This document shows, in pieces, positions 54,926-63,919 of a DNA stretch of 64,000 nt. The translations under genes were made by a program, and so were the position numbers. Under the pieces are notes generated by a model, which saw only the letters and a program-made list of their open reading frames with translations, searched no databases and had not been told where the DNA came from. Position 1 is the first letter of the stretch; each line of letters begins with the position of its first letter. Origin of the DNA: Mycobacterium sp. ENV421 (lineage in GTDB: Bacteria; Actinomycetota; Actinomycetes; Mycobacteriales; Mycobacteriaceae); NCBI RefSeq assembly GCF_002887815.1, contig NZ_PDHO01000022.1, forward strand, positions 16,047-80,046, in the 5' to 3' direction.

Positions 54926-57625
54926 GTGACGGCGAGCGCTACGGACCAGAAACCGACCCTGCTGCTGCTGGATGGCAATTCGCTCGCGTTTCGGGCGTTC
55001 TATGCATTGCCCGCCGAGAACTTCAAGACCAAGAACGGGCTGACCACCAACGCGGTCTACGGCTTCACCGCCATGCTGATCAACCTGCTGCGCGACGAGA
55101 CACCCACGCACGTGGCCGCCGCGTTCGACGTCTCCCGGCAGACCTTCCGCAAGGAGAAGTACCCGGAGTACAAAGAAGGTCGCTCGGCAACGCCGGACGA
55201 GTTCCGCGGCCAGATCGAGATCACCAAGGAAGTGCTCAACGCACTCGGCATCACCGTCCTGGCCGAGCCCGGTTTCGAGGCCGACGACATCATCGCCACG
55301 CTGGCCACCCAGGCCGAGCAGGAGGACTACCGGGTGCTGGTGGTCACCGGCGACCGGGACGCGCTGCAACTGGTCAGCCCGGACGTCACGGTGCTCTACC
55401 CGCGCAAGGGTGTCAGCGACCTGACCCGGTTCACCCCGGAGGCGGTCGTGGAGAAGTACGGCCTGACCCCGACGCAGTATCCCGATTTCGCGGCGCTGCG
55501 GGGCGACCCGAGCGACAACCTGCCGGGCATCCCGGGGGTGGGCGAGAAAACCGCCGCCAAATGGATCGTCGAATACGGCTCGCTGCAGGGCTTGGTCGAC
55601 AACGTCGACTCGGTGCGCGGCAAAGTCGGAGATGCGTTGCGCGAGAACCTGTCCAGCGTCATCCTCAACCGGGAACTCACCGACCTGGTCAAGGAGGTTC
55701 CGCTGGCGCAGACCCCCGACACGCTGCGGGTGCAGCCGTGGGACCGCGACCAGATCCACCGTCTGTTCGACGACCTCGAATTCCGGGTCTTGCGCGATCG
55801 GCTGTTCGACACGCTGGCCGCCGTCGAACCCGAGGTCGACGAGGGCTTCGACGTCCGCGGTGGGCAACTCGAACCCGGCACGGTGGCGGCGTGGCTGGAC
55901 GAGCACGCCCGCACCGGCGCCCGGTCCGGTGTCGCGGTCGTCGGCACCCACCGGGTGTACGACGGTGATGCCACCGCTGTGGCGATCGCCACCGCCGACG
56001 GCGACGGCGCCTACCTCGACACCGCCGGTCTGACGCCCGACGACGAGGCCGCGCTGGGCGCGTGGCTGGCCGACGAGAGCGCGCCGAAGGTGTTGCACGA
56101 AGCCAAGATTGCAATGCATGACCTGGCCGGCCGGGGCTGGCAGCTGGCCGGTGTCACTTCCGATACCGCGCTGGCGGCGTATCTGGTGCGGCCCGGGCAG
56201 CGCAGTTTCGCCCTCGACGACCTGTCACTGCGCTACCTGCGTCGCGAACTGCGCGCCGACAACCCTGAGCAGCAACAGCTTTCGCTCCTCGACGACAGCG
56301 AAGGCGTGGACGATCAGGCGGTGCAGACACTCATCCTGCGCGCCCGCGCGGTCGCCGACCTGGCCGACGCACTGGATGAGGAGCTGGAGCGCATCGACTC
56401 GTCGTCACTGCTGGGCCAGATGGAGCTGCCGGTGCAGGCTGTGCTGGCCGGGTTGGAGAACGTCGGCATCGCCGTCGATTTGGACAAGCTGAACACTCTG
56501 GAGCGGGAGTTCGCCGAGCAGATTCGGCAAGCCGCCGACGCGGCGTACGAGGTGATCGGTAAACAGATCAACCTGGGTTCGCCCAAGCAGCTGCAGGTTG
56601 TGCTGTTCGACGAGCTCGGCATGCCGAAGACCAAGCGCACCAAGACCGGCTACACCACCGACGCCGACGCGCTGCAGTCCCTGTTCGACAAGACCGGACA
56701 CCCATTCCTCGAGCATCTGCTGGCTCACCGCGACGCCACCCGGCTCAAGGTCACCGTCGACGGGCTGCTCAAGTCGGTGGCCGCCGATGGGCGCATCCAC
56801 ACCACGTTCAACCAGACCATCGCCGCGACCGGGCGGTTGTCGTCGACCGAGCCGAACCTGCAGAACATCCCGATCCGCACCGACGCCGGGCGCCAGATCC
56901 GCGACGCGTTCATCGTCGGTGGCGGCTACAGCGAATTGATGACCGCCGACTACAGCCAGATCGAGATGCGGATCATGGCGCACCTGTCCAAGGACGAGGG
57001 CCTGATCGAGGCCTTCCGGACCGGCGAGGACCTGCACTCGTTCGTGGCGTCGCGCGCGTTCGACGTCCCGATCGACGAGGTCAACGCCGAACTGCGGCGC
57101 CGCGTCAAGGCGATGTCGTACGGCCTGGCCTACGGGCTCAGCGCCTACGGGTTGTCGGCCCAGCTGAAAATCTCGACCGAAGAAGCCAAGGTCCAGATGG
57201 AGCAGTACTTCAACCGGTTCGGCGGCATCCGGGACTACCTGCGCGACATCGTCGACCAAGCCCGCAAAGACGGGTACACCTCGACGGTGTTCGGCCGCCG
57301 GCGTTACCTGCCGGAGCTGGACAGCAGCAACCGGCAGGTGCGTGAGGCCGCCGAACGTGCCGCGCTCAACGCACCCATCCAGGGCAGCGCCGCCGACCTG
57401 ATCAAGGTGGCGATGATCAACGTCGACTCGGCGATCAAGGAACGTGGCCTGGCGTCGCGCATGCTGCTGCAGGTGCACGACGAGCTGCTGTTCGAGGTCG
57501 CGGACGGCGAACGCGACACCCTCGACGAGTTGGTGCGCGACAAGATGGGCAGCGCGTACCCGCTGGACGTTCCGTTGGAGGTGTCGGTGGGTTACGGCCG
57601 AAGCTGGGACGCCGCCGCGCACTGA
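54926..57625 (+). CDS. polA: DNA polymerase I
   Basis: 899 residues, GTG start. 5'-3' flap exonuclease domain (about 1-310) with LLLLDGNSLAFRAFYALP, GFEADDIIATLA, VTGDRDALQLV and GVGEKTAAKW. The middle exonuclease-like domain (about 310-500) appears to lack the catalytic carboxylates, as in other mycobacteria, so no proofreading is expected. Polymerase domain (about 500-899): motif A MTADYSQIEMRIMAHLS, motif B RRRVKAMSYGLAYGLSAYGL, motif C LQVHDELLFEV. It functions in Okazaki fragment processing and repair. Its last 34 bp overlap the convergent TRIC gene. Confidence 0.97.
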   Translation: MTASATDQKPTLLLLDGNSLAFRAFYALPAENFKTKNGLTTNAVYGFTAMLINLLRDETPTHVAAAFDVSRQTFRKEKYPEYKEGRSATPDEFRGQIEITKEVLNALGITVLAEPGFEADDIIATLATQAEQEDYRVLVVTGDRDALQLVSPDVTVLYPRKGVSDLTRFTPEAVVEKYGLTPTQYPDFAALRGDPSDNLPGIPGVGEKTAAKWIVEYGSLQGLVDNVDSVRGKVGDALRENLSSVILNRELTDLVKEVPLAQTPDTLRVQPWDRDQIHRLFDDLEFRVLRDRLFDTLAAVEPEVDEGFDVRGGQLEPGTVAAWLDEHARTGARSGVAVVGTHRVYDGDATAVAIATADGDGAYLDTAGLTPDDEAALGAWLADESAPKVLHEAKIAMHDLAGRGWQLAGVTSDTALAAYLVRPGQRSFALDDLSLRYLRRELRADNPEQQQLSLLDDSEGVDDQAVQTLILRARAVADLADALDEELERIDSSSLLGQMELPVQAVLAGLENVGIAVDLDKLNTLEREFAEQIRQAADAAYEVIGKQINLGSPKQLQVVLFDELGMPKTKRTKTGYTTDADALQSLFDKTGHPFLEHLLAHRDATRLKVTVDGLLKSVAADGRIHTTFNQTIAATGRLSSTEPNLQNIPIRTDAGRQIRDAFIVGGGYSELMTADYSQIEMRIMAHLSKDEGLIEAFRTGEDLHSFVASRAFDVPIDEVNAELRRRVKAMSYGLAYGLSAYGLSAQLKISTEEAKVQMEQYFNRFGGIRDYLRDIVDQARKDGYTSTVFGRRRYLPELDSSNRQVREAAERAALNAPIQGSAADLIKVAMINVDSAIKERGLASRMLLQVHDELLFEVADGERDTLDELVRDKMGSAYPLDVPLEVSVGYGRSWDAAAH

Positions 57626-58260
57626 CGGTCCTCGACGGGGGCGGGATTCACGTGCAACTCGCGAGGCCCGGTCGGTAGCCGCCAGTGGAACGTGATCGCC
57701 GCCAGCCGCAACAGGGTGGCGACGATCGACCCGACGGCCACTCCCAACCACTGCGCGCCGACCGAGTCGATCGCGACGTAGACGACGGCACCCAGCATGG
57801 CCGGCGCCGCATACATGTCGTCGGGACCCATCACCATCGGGACCTCCCGCGCGACGATGTCGCGCATGATGGTGCCGGCGATCGCGGACACCATGCCCAG
57901 CAGTGCGGCCGCGAAATAACTGGCGCCGTGATCGACCGATATCGCCGCGCCGGTGGTCGCGAAAAATCCCATACCGATGGCGTCTAGCACCAGCACGAGT
58001 TGGCTCAACTTGATCACCAGTTTGGCGAAGGCTGTGGTCAGCACCGCAGCCACGAAACACACCGTGACAGGAGCCCAGTGCTGCAGCGACGCCGGCGGGA
58101 ACGCGCCCAGTAGCACGTCACGCATCACATTCCCGCCGATGCCGGTCAAGACGGCCAGGACGGCGATGCCGAACAGGTCGAACCCCTTGCGGACACCGAC
58201 CACCGCACCGGAGGCGGCGAGGACTGCGATCCCCGCGTATTCCAGGATGTGCTGGATCAT
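57592..58260 (-). CDS. TRIC/UPF0126 cation-channel family membrane protein
   Basis: 222 residues, about seven helices built from two repeats of a three-helix unit: IAVLAASGAVVGVRKGFDLFG with GIGGNVMRDVLLG, and the second VLDAIGMGFFATTGAAIS with IAGTIMRDIVAREVP. The family (YadS, trimeric intracellular cation channels) conducts monovalent cations. C-terminal tail is hydrophilic. It overlaps the 3' end of polA tail to tail by 34 bp. Confidence 0.85.
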   Translation of the reverse strand: MIQHILEYAGIAVLAASGAVVGVRKGFDLFGIAVLAVLTGIGGNVMRDVLLGAFPPASLQHWAPVTVCFVAAVLTTAFAKLVIKLSQLVLVLDAIGMGFFATTGAAISVDHGASYFAAALLGMVSAIAGTIMRDIVAREVPMVMGPDDMYAAPAMLGAVVYVAIDSVGAQWLGVAVGSIVATLLRLAAITFHWRLPTGPRELHVNPAPVEDRQCAAASQLRP

Positions 58261-58283
58261 GCCCGCGAAGGTAGGAGGCGAAG

Positions 58284-59429
58284 CTAGGAACCGGCTGAAA
58301 AGGGCTGCGGACTCACCCAGTGCAGCGCCGGACCGGCGGCGGCGCGGGCAGCGACCACGCCGTCCACCTCGAGTTGCTGCAGCGCGAACACCCGCGCATC
58401 GCCGAAACCGCGGTCGATCCGGTCACGGACGAATGCCAGCTCGACAATCTGGACTGCGAATTTCTTGACGCCGCGGCCGGCCGGGCGCCCACCGAGCCGG
58501 GTGGCGGCGGCCACCGCCGCCTTGCGGGTGCGGATCGACCCCAGCCAGCCGGCCTCGGCCGGGGTCACCAGGCCTGCGGCGACCATGCCCGGCAGTTTCT
58601 CGGCCACCACGCGCTGTTCGGCGCGCCGACTACGTACGGCCAGCGTGACCGCCAGGAAGAACACCGGCATCATCCACACCACGTACAAGCCGAAGTACGC
58701 GCCCGCACCGGCCAGAGCGGACCCGTTCCACAGCCCGTGCATCACCACCGCGGCCAGGTACCCGAGCGCCACACACCCCGCCTTGGCAAACCAATTGCGT
58801 TGCTGCAGAGCGAAATGCACGCCGATCGCGGTGAAAGTCGTGAACAGCGGGTGGGCGAACGGCCCCATCACCAGACGCAATCCCGCGGTCAGCAGAGAGT
58901 CGCCCAGCGAGCCGCCGTCGGCGATGTAGAAGATGTTTTCCAGCCAGGCGAAGCCGATCGCCGTCATTCCCGCGTAGACCAAGCAGTCGGTCAGCGAGTT
59001 CAGCTCGGCGCGGCGCACACCCGTCATCATCAACAGCAGGAACGCGCCCTTGGCGGCCTCCTCGATCAGCGGAGCGCCGACCGCGATGGTGAAGGGGCTG
59101 GACTCCGAACCGCCGGTGTTCACCGCGGCGTCGAAGACCACCTCGAGGCCCACTGACACCACAACGGCCACCGAGGCGCCCCAGACGAAGGCGAACACCA
59201 GCAGCCGCGGCGGCTCCGGTTCCCACCGGTCCAGCCACAGATACGCCAGCACCACCAGCGTCGTCGCCGTGGTGGCCAGGATGAACCCGATCACGGTGCC
59301 GGCCGGATTCACCGCGGTCAGCAGGGTCAAGATCAACCCGGCGACGGTGCCGAGAATGATGATCACCGCCAGCGGGGCGCCGACCTTGCGGACCGGCCTG
59401 GGCAACGGCGGCGGGAAGGGGTAGGACAC
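58284..59429 (-). CDS. PrsW-family intramembrane metalloprotease
   Basis: 381 residues from GTG 59429; a longer form from ATG 59531 is possible but would overlap the rpsA promoter. Eight or so helices. Putative catalytic motifs are EEAAKGAFLLLM (EE..K), GFAWLENIFYI (E), and HPLFTTFTAIGVHFAL and MHGLWN (His ligands), as in PrsW/CAAX-protease-like families. Proline-rich N-terminus VSYPFPPPLPRP. C-terminal ~100 residues are a soluble extension. Substrate unknown; related proteins shed anti-sigma factors. Confidence 0.82.
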   Translation of the reverse strand: MSYPFPPPLPRPVRKVGAPLAVIIILGTVAGLILTLLTAVNPAGTVIGFILATTATTLVVLAYLWLDRWEPEPPRLLVFAFVWGASVAVVVSVGLEVVFDAAVNTGGSESSPFTIAVGAPLIEEAAKGAFLLLMMTGVRRAELNSLTDCLVYAGMTAIGFAWLENIFYIADGGSLGDSLLTAGLRLVMGPFAHPLFTTFTAIGVHFALQQRNWFAKAGCVALGYLAAVVMHGLWNGSALAGAGAYFGLYVVWMMPVFFLAVTLAVRSRRAEQRVVAEKLPGMVAAGLVTPAEAGWLGSIRTRKAAVAAATRLGGRPAGRGVKKFAVQIVELAFVRDRIDRGFGDARVFALQQLEVDGVVAARAAAGPALHWVSPQPFSAGS

Positions 59430-59481
59430 CTGAGCAGGGTATTCGACCAGAGGCGTCCACAGCGGGCTCACAGACCCGGGT

Positions 59482-59511
59482 TTGTCCAGCGTGTGCCTAG
59501 TCGAGTAGTCT
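59482..59511 (+). promoter_or_regulatory. Candidate rpsA promoter
   Basis: TTGTCC (59482-59487) and TAGTCT (59506-59511) separated by 18 bp give a reasonable housekeeping-type -35/-10 pair about 100 bp upstream of the rpsA start. The leader includes GTACC...GGGTAC complementarity (59518-59549 region), which may fold. Sequence-based only. Confidence 0.35.
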
Positions 59512-59609
59512 CGGACAGTACCTGTGTGCACTTAGCGGGTACAGCACCACAGATACATCCCCAAAAGAACTGTCCCTACGATTAAGCCTGTCCGGAGCAA
59601 CCCAACAAT

Positions 59610-61064
59610 ATGCCAAGTCCCACCGTCACCTCGCCGCAAGTAGCCGTCAACGACATCGGCTCGGCCGAGGACTTTCTCGCCGCGATCGACAAGACCATCA
59701 AATACTTCAACGATGGCGACATCGTCGAAGGGACCATCGTCAAGGTTGACCGCGACGAAGTCTTGCTCGACATCGGCTACAAGACCGAGGGTGTCATCCC
59801 CTCCCGCGAACTTTCCATCAAGCACGACGTCGACCCCAATGAGGTTGTGTCCGTCGGCGATGAGGTGGAAGCCCTCGTCCTCACCAAGGAGGACAAGGAA
59901 GGCCGCCTGATCCTGTCCAAGAAGCGCGCTCAGTACGAGCGCGCCTGGGGCACCATCGAGGCACTCAAAGAGAAGGACGAGGCCGTCAAGGGCACCGTCA
60001 TCGAGGTCGTCAAGGGCGGCCTGATCCTCGACATCGGCCTGCGTGGCTTCCTGCCCGCGTCGCTGGTCGAGATGCGACGCGTCCGCGATCTGCAGCCGTA
60101 CATCGGCAAGGAGATCGAGGCCAAGATCATCGAGCTGGACAAGAACCGCAACAACGTGGTGCTCTCGCGCCGCGCGTGGCTGGAGCAGACCCAGTCCGAG
60201 GTGCGCAGCGAGTTCCTCAACCAGCTGCAGAAGGGCGCCATCCGCAAGGGTGTGGTGTCGTCGATCGTCAACTTCGGCGCGTTCGTCGATCTCGGCGGCG
60301 TCGACGGCCTGGTGCACGTCTCCGAGCTGTCCTGGAAGCACATCGATCACCCGTCCGAGGTGGTTCAGGTGGGCGACGAGGTCACCGTCGAGGTGCTCGA
60401 CGTGGACATGGACCGCGAGCGGGTTTCGTTGTCGCTCAAGGCGACTCAGGAAGACCCGTGGCGCCACTTCGCCCGCACCCACGCCATCGGCCAGATCGTG
60501 CCCGGCAAGGTCACCAAGCTGGTGCCGTTCGGTGCGTTCGTCCGCGTCGAAGAGGGCATCGAGGGTCTGGTGCACATCTCCGAGCTGGCTGAGCGCCACG
60601 TCGAGGTGCCGGATCAGGTCGTGCAGGTCGGCGACGACGCCATGGTCAAGGTCATCGACATCGACCTGGAGCGCCGCCGGATCTCGCTCAGCCTCAAGCA
60701 GGCCAACGAGGACTACACCGAGGAGTTCGACCCCTCGAAGTACGGCATGGCCGACAGCTACGACGATGCGGGCAACTACATCTTCCCGGAGGGCTTCGAC
60801 GCCGACACCAACGAATGGTTGGAAGGCTTCGACAAGCAGCGCACCGAGTGGGAGGCCCGTTACGCCGAGGCCGAGCGCCGGCACAAGATGCACACCGCGC
60901 AGATGGAGAAGTTCGCCAAGGCTGAGGCCGAGGCGGCCGAGCGTCCGGCCGGCAACGGCTCGTCGTCGTCGTCCTCGTCGAGCTCGGGTGAGTCGGCCGG
61001 TGGTTCGCTGGCCAGCGATGCCCAGCTCGCGGCTCTGCGCGAGAAGCTGGCGGGCAACGCCTAA
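59610..61064 (+). CDS. rpsA: 30S ribosomal protein S1
   Basis: 484 residues. Four S1 domains, at about 35-105, 120-190, 207-277 and 292-362, each starting with an EGTIVKVDRDEVLLDIG-type strand and ending ...SLK/SLSKK. The third and fourth retain the F-G-AFV and H-ISEL surface residues. The C-terminal extension is acidic and ends with an eight-serine run then GGSLASDAQLAALREKLAG. S1 binds mRNA for translation initiation and is the RpsA discussed as a pyrazinamide target. The ribosome-binding site is weak (GGAG 12 bases upstream), as is usual for rpsA. Confidence 0.98.
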   Translation: MPSPTVTSPQVAVNDIGSAEDFLAAIDKTIKYFNDGDIVEGTIVKVDRDEVLLDIGYKTEGVIPSRELSIKHDVDPNEVVSVGDEVEALVLTKEDKEGRLILSKKRAQYERAWGTIEALKEKDEAVKGTVIEVVKGGLILDIGLRGFLPASLVEMRRVRDLQPYIGKEIEAKIIELDKNRNNVVLSRRAWLEQTQSEVRSEFLNQLQKGAIRKGVVSSIVNFGAFVDLGGVDGLVHVSELSWKHIDHPSEVVQVGDEVTVEVLDVDMDRERVSLSLKATQEDPWRHFARTHAIGQIVPGKVTKLVPFGAFVRVEEGIEGLVHISELAERHVEVPDQVVQVGDDAMVKVIDIDLERRRISLSLKQANEDYTEEFDPSKYGMADSYDDAGNYIFPEGFDADTNEWLEGFDKQRTEWEARYAEAERRHKMHTAQMEKFAKAEAEAAERPAGNGSSSSSSSSSGESAGGSLASDAQLAALREKLAGNA

Positions 61065-61078
61065 GTAATCCACGATTG

Positions 61079-61106
61079 ACGCCCCGGCTCACCCGAGCCG
61101 GGGCGT
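61079..61106 (+). terminator. rpsA terminator hairpin
   Basis: 12-bp perfect stem ACGCCCCGGCTC (61079-61090) and GAGCCGGGGCGT (61095-61106) with loop ACCC, then TCGTCGTCTC. It starts 14 bp after the rpsA stop and 33 bp before coaE, so it likely terminates or attenuates into coaE. Confidence 0.75.
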
Positions 61107-61138
61107 TCGTCGTCTCGGCTGCCTGAAAGACTGGTGCA

Positions 61139-62320
61139 GTGCTGCGTATTGGACTCACCGGCGGTATCGGCGCCGGCAAGTCGACGGTGTCCGCCACGTT
61201 CTCGGAATGTGGCGGCATCGTCGTCGATGGGGATGTCATCTCCCGCGAGGTCGTCGAGCCGGGGACCGAAGGCCTGGCCAAGCTGGTCGACGCGTTCGGG
61301 TCACAGATCCTGCTGCCCGACGGCGCGCTGAACCGCCCGGCACTGGCCGGGATCGCATTCAGCGACGAGGACAAGCGGCAAACCCTGAACGGCATCGTCC
61401 ACCCGCTGGTGGCGACTCGGCGCTCGGAGTTGATCGCCGCCGCCGGTGAGGACGCCGTGATCGTCGAGGACATCCCGCTGCTGGTCGAATCACAGATGGC
61501 CCCGATGTTCCCGCTGGTCATCATCGTGCATGCCGATCCCGAGGTGCGGGTCAAGAGGCTGATCGAATACCGCGGCTTCTCCGAGGCTGATGCCAGAGCC
61601 AGGATCGCCGCGCAGGCCACCGAGGAGCAACGCCGGCTGGTCGCCGACGTCTGGCTGGACAACGCCGGCAGCTCCGGCCAACTCGTCGAGCAGGCGCGTG
61701 AGCTGTGGTACCAGCGCATCCTGCCGTTCGCGCACAATCTCACCACCCGCACCCCGGCGCCGAGTTCGACCGCTGTGGTGGCGGCCGATCCCAGTTGGCC
61801 CGACCAGGCCCGCCGGATCCTGGCCCGGCTCAACACCACCTGCGGGCACCGCGCGGTGCGGATCGACCACATCGGCTCGACGGCGGTGCCAGGTATGGAC
61901 GCCAAGGACATCATCGACGTCCAGGTGACGGTTGCGTCGCTGGACGTCGCCGACGAACTCGCCGAAGACCTACTGAGGGCCGGGTATCCCCGCGTCGGCG
62001 CGATCACCTCCGACGTACCGAAGGCGGGTACCGATCCAGCCTTGTGGCACAAGCGTTTCCACGCCTCCGGTGACCCGGGCCGGCCCACCAACGTGCACAT
62101 CCGGGTGGACGGGTGGCCCAATCAGCGGTTCGCGCTGCTGTTCGTGGACTGGCTCAAGGCCAACCCCGGTGTGCGGGCCGACTACCTGGCGGTCAAGCAC
62201 TCCGCGGCTCAGCACGCCGATATCGGGGCCTACGCCGAGGCGAAGGAGCCGTGGTTCCTCGATGCCTACCGCCGGGCGTGGGAATGGGCCGACACGACCG
62301 GCTGGACGCCGGCCGTCTGA
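61139..62320 (+). CDS. coaE: Dephospho-CoA kinase fused to a GrpB/UPF0157 domain
   Basis: 393 residues, GTG start. N-terminal half (1-200) is CoaE, final step of CoA synthesis: P-loop GLTGGIGAGKSTV (Gly8-Ser15), VVDGDVISREVV, the HPLVATRR segment and the helical lid RLIEYRGFSEADARARIAAQ. C-terminal half (about 210-393) is a GrpB/UPF0157 nucleotidyltransferase-like domain with VRIDHIGSTAVPGMDAKDIIDVQV. The fusion is typical of mycobacterial CoaE; the second domain has been proposed to affect folding or activity. Follows rpsA at a terminator; overlaps nothing downstream, stop abuts the next stop. Confidence 0.97.
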   Translation: MLRIGLTGGIGAGKSTVSATFSECGGIVVDGDVISREVVEPGTEGLAKLVDAFGSQILLPDGALNRPALAGIAFSDEDKRQTLNGIVHPLVATRRSELIAAAGEDAVIVEDIPLLVESQMAPMFPLVIIVHADPEVRVKRLIEYRGFSEADARARIAAQATEEQRRLVADVWLDNAGSSGQLVEQARELWYQRILPFAHNLTTRTPAPSSTAVVAADPSWPDQARRILARLNTTCGHRAVRIDHIGSTAVPGMDAKDIIDVQVTVASLDVADELAEDLLRAGYPRVGAITSDVPKAGTDPALWHKRFHASGDPGRPTNVHIRVDGWPNQRFALLFVDWLKANPGVRADYLAVKHSAAQHADIGAYAEAKEPWFLDAYRRAWEWADTTGWTPAV

Positions 62321-62773
62321 TTATCGGAACGCTCGGCGCCGTTCCAGGATCAGCAACGGGATCTCGCGGGACGTGTTGCGCTGATAGCCCGCATATCCCT
62401 TGTAGGCCTTGATAACTCGCGGCCACAACTCGGCCCGCTCTTCGGGGCTGGCGGTGCGGGCCAGCATCGGAACCGTTGCGCCGTCAACGGTCACGCCGAC
62501 ATCGGGATTGGCGATCGCGTTCTTGTACCAGTCGGGGTGATCCTGGTGCCCGCCCTTGGATGCCACGACGACGATGCGGTCCTTGTCGTGAACCGGAGAC
62601 GTCAACAGGTTGCTGTACGGCTTCCCGGATTTGCGGCCGACGGTGTGCAATTCGACGGTCAACATCCCCATCACGGTGCGTGGGTAGCGCCCGCCGGTGA
62701 GCGCGAGCACGATCCGGTGGCCGTTTTCCAACAGCCAGGCGCCGGCCTCGGCGACACGATCAGGTTTCTGCAC
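62321..62773 (-). CDS. Nitroreductase-family deazaflavin-dependent oxidoreductase (DDN/FDOR-like)
   Basis: 150 residues from GTG 62773. Split beta-barrel FDOR/DUF385 family: GMLTVELHTVGRKSGKPYSNLLTS, VVASKGGHQDHPDWYKNAIANPDVGVTV, and a C-terminal RVIKAYKGYAGYQRNTSREIP. These proteins bind F420 in some members; the Rv1558 family is a relative. The earlier GTG/ATG starts in the longer frame give no homologous residues. It converges with coaE, the two stops being adjacent. A second paralog of the gene at 2406. Confidence 0.83.
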   Translation of the reverse strand: MQKPDRVAEAGAWLLENGHRIVLALTGGRYPRTVMGMLTVELHTVGRKSGKPYSNLLTSPVHDKDRIVVVASKGGHQDHPDWYKNAIANPDVGVTVDGATVPMLARTASPEERAELWPRVIKAYKGYAGYQRNTSREIPLLILERRRAFR

Positions 62774-62802
62774 GTGCCCAGAGTATCGGCGGTTGCGGAC
62801 GG

Positions 62803-63351
62803 CTACGTCGTCGGTTCCGGCGCCGGGGCAGGTGCGGGCGGAGGCGCGGCGTTCGGGGCGGGCGTATCCAGGGGCGCGCCGCACTGGAGGGTGCCGTAGA
62901 GCGGGTCGTCCTTGGGGCGGAACAGCCGGGGGGCGATGAACTGGTCCGCCTGTGCCACGATCTGGTCGTCCACCAGGATCTCGCAGTGCAGATTCGATCC
63001 GTACGGCCACTGGATGGACAGCTGCATGCCGGCCTTTTTGGGATCGTGCAGAACCGTGTTGACCTCGAAGGTCATCCCCGGCAGCAGCGTGGGTTGGTCG
63101 CTGTTGACGTTGTTGTCGTCGATCTTGTACGCCACAACGGCGCCGCGTGATGTGCCGTCCGCCCGGGCCCGGTAGGTGATGTTGTGCAGCAACTGCGGGT
63201 TGGCGTCATCGGAGGCCACGGGCGTCGGCGGGGGTGTCGGCGGGGGCGTGGGATCCGGGTCGGCCAGCGCGGTCGCCGCCGTTAACTGAGAACCCACGAC
63301 CAGTGTGGCCGCGGCGACGATGCTCAGCCATCCGCGCGTGGTGGAGCTCAT
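62803..63351 (-). CDS. Secreted protein of unknown function
   Basis: 182 residues. Sec signal peptide SIVAAATLVVGSQLTAATALADP with a predicted AxA-type cleavage (TALA), then a Pro-rich linker, a compact domain (NITYRARADGTSRGAVVAYKI, MTFEVNTVLHDPKKAGMQLSIQWPYG, two cysteines CEILVDDQ and LQCGAPL likely disulfide-bonded), and a C-terminal Pro/Ala-rich tail. It is a typical mycobacterial secreted-protein layout; no function recognised. Confidence 0.8.
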   Translation of the reverse strand: MSSTTRGWLSIVAAATLVVGSQLTAATALADPDPTPPPTPPPTPVASDDANPQLLHNITYRARADGTSRGAVVAYKIDDNNVNSDQPTLLPGMTFEVNTVLHDPKKAGMQLSIQWPYGSNLHCEILVDDQIVAQADQFIAPRLFRPKDDPLYGTLQCGAPLDTPAPNAAPPPAPAPAPEPTT

Positions 63352-63412
63352 AGCTAGGCAGACTACCCGTCCGGCGGGAGACTGCCGATTCGTTGCCCCG
63401 CCCGGAGGGGGC

Positions 63413-63919
63413 TCAGCGCCAGGTCAGTGTCATTCCCTCGGCGGAAAGCCAGGCATTGAGGTCATGGTCGTGACGGGCGAGGCCGGCGACGGCGCCGACG
63501 ACGCATTGCAGGGCGGTTTCCGCGGTCTCGGTGGGCACCAGGCCCTCGCGGTGAGCGGCGAACAGTTCGTCGGTGTCGATGAGGTCGGTGCGGTCACCGG
63601 CATAGACCACCAGGTCGAGGTAGTGGTCCTCGGCATGCCAGGCGGTGTCGCCGACGGTGATCACGCCGACGTCGAGGTAATAGTCCTGCGGCCGCTCGTA
63701 GCCGGGGTTGAAGTGGAAGACATTGGCCCGCAGCCCCAGCGACGGCAGCAGCCACGACTCCAGGTAGTGGAACTGGGCCCGGCCCGGGGTGGGGCGGGCC
63801 ATGTACAGACCCCACGGGGTGATGACGTATTCGTCCACCGCCCGCACGAAGCCCTTCGGGTCGGTGTTGGTGTACGCGACCAGGTCGAACGTCTCCTGCT
63901 TGGGCGGATGGACGGTCAC
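63413..63919 (-). CDS. DUF402 family protein
   Basis: 168 residues, ATG 63919. DUF402 signature: LPSLGLRANVFHFNPGYERPQDYYLDVGVIT, the central WHAEDHYLDLVVYAG and DTDELFAAHREGLV. Family members include nucleoside/ADP hydrolase-like enzymes; the mycobacterial ones (Rv1632c type) are uncharacterised. The next gene in mycobacteria is uvrB, which would begin just beyond the window; 63920-64000 therefore probably holds divergent promoter sequence. Confidence 0.83.
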   Translation of the reverse strand: MTVHPPKQETFDLVAYTNTDPKGFVRAVDEYVITPWGLYMARPTPGRAQFHYLESWLLPSLGLRANVFHFNPGYERPQDYYLDVGVITVGDTAWHAEDHYLDLVVYAGDRTDLIDTDELFAAHREGLVPTETAETALQCVVGAVAGLARHDHDLNAWLSAEGMTLTWR

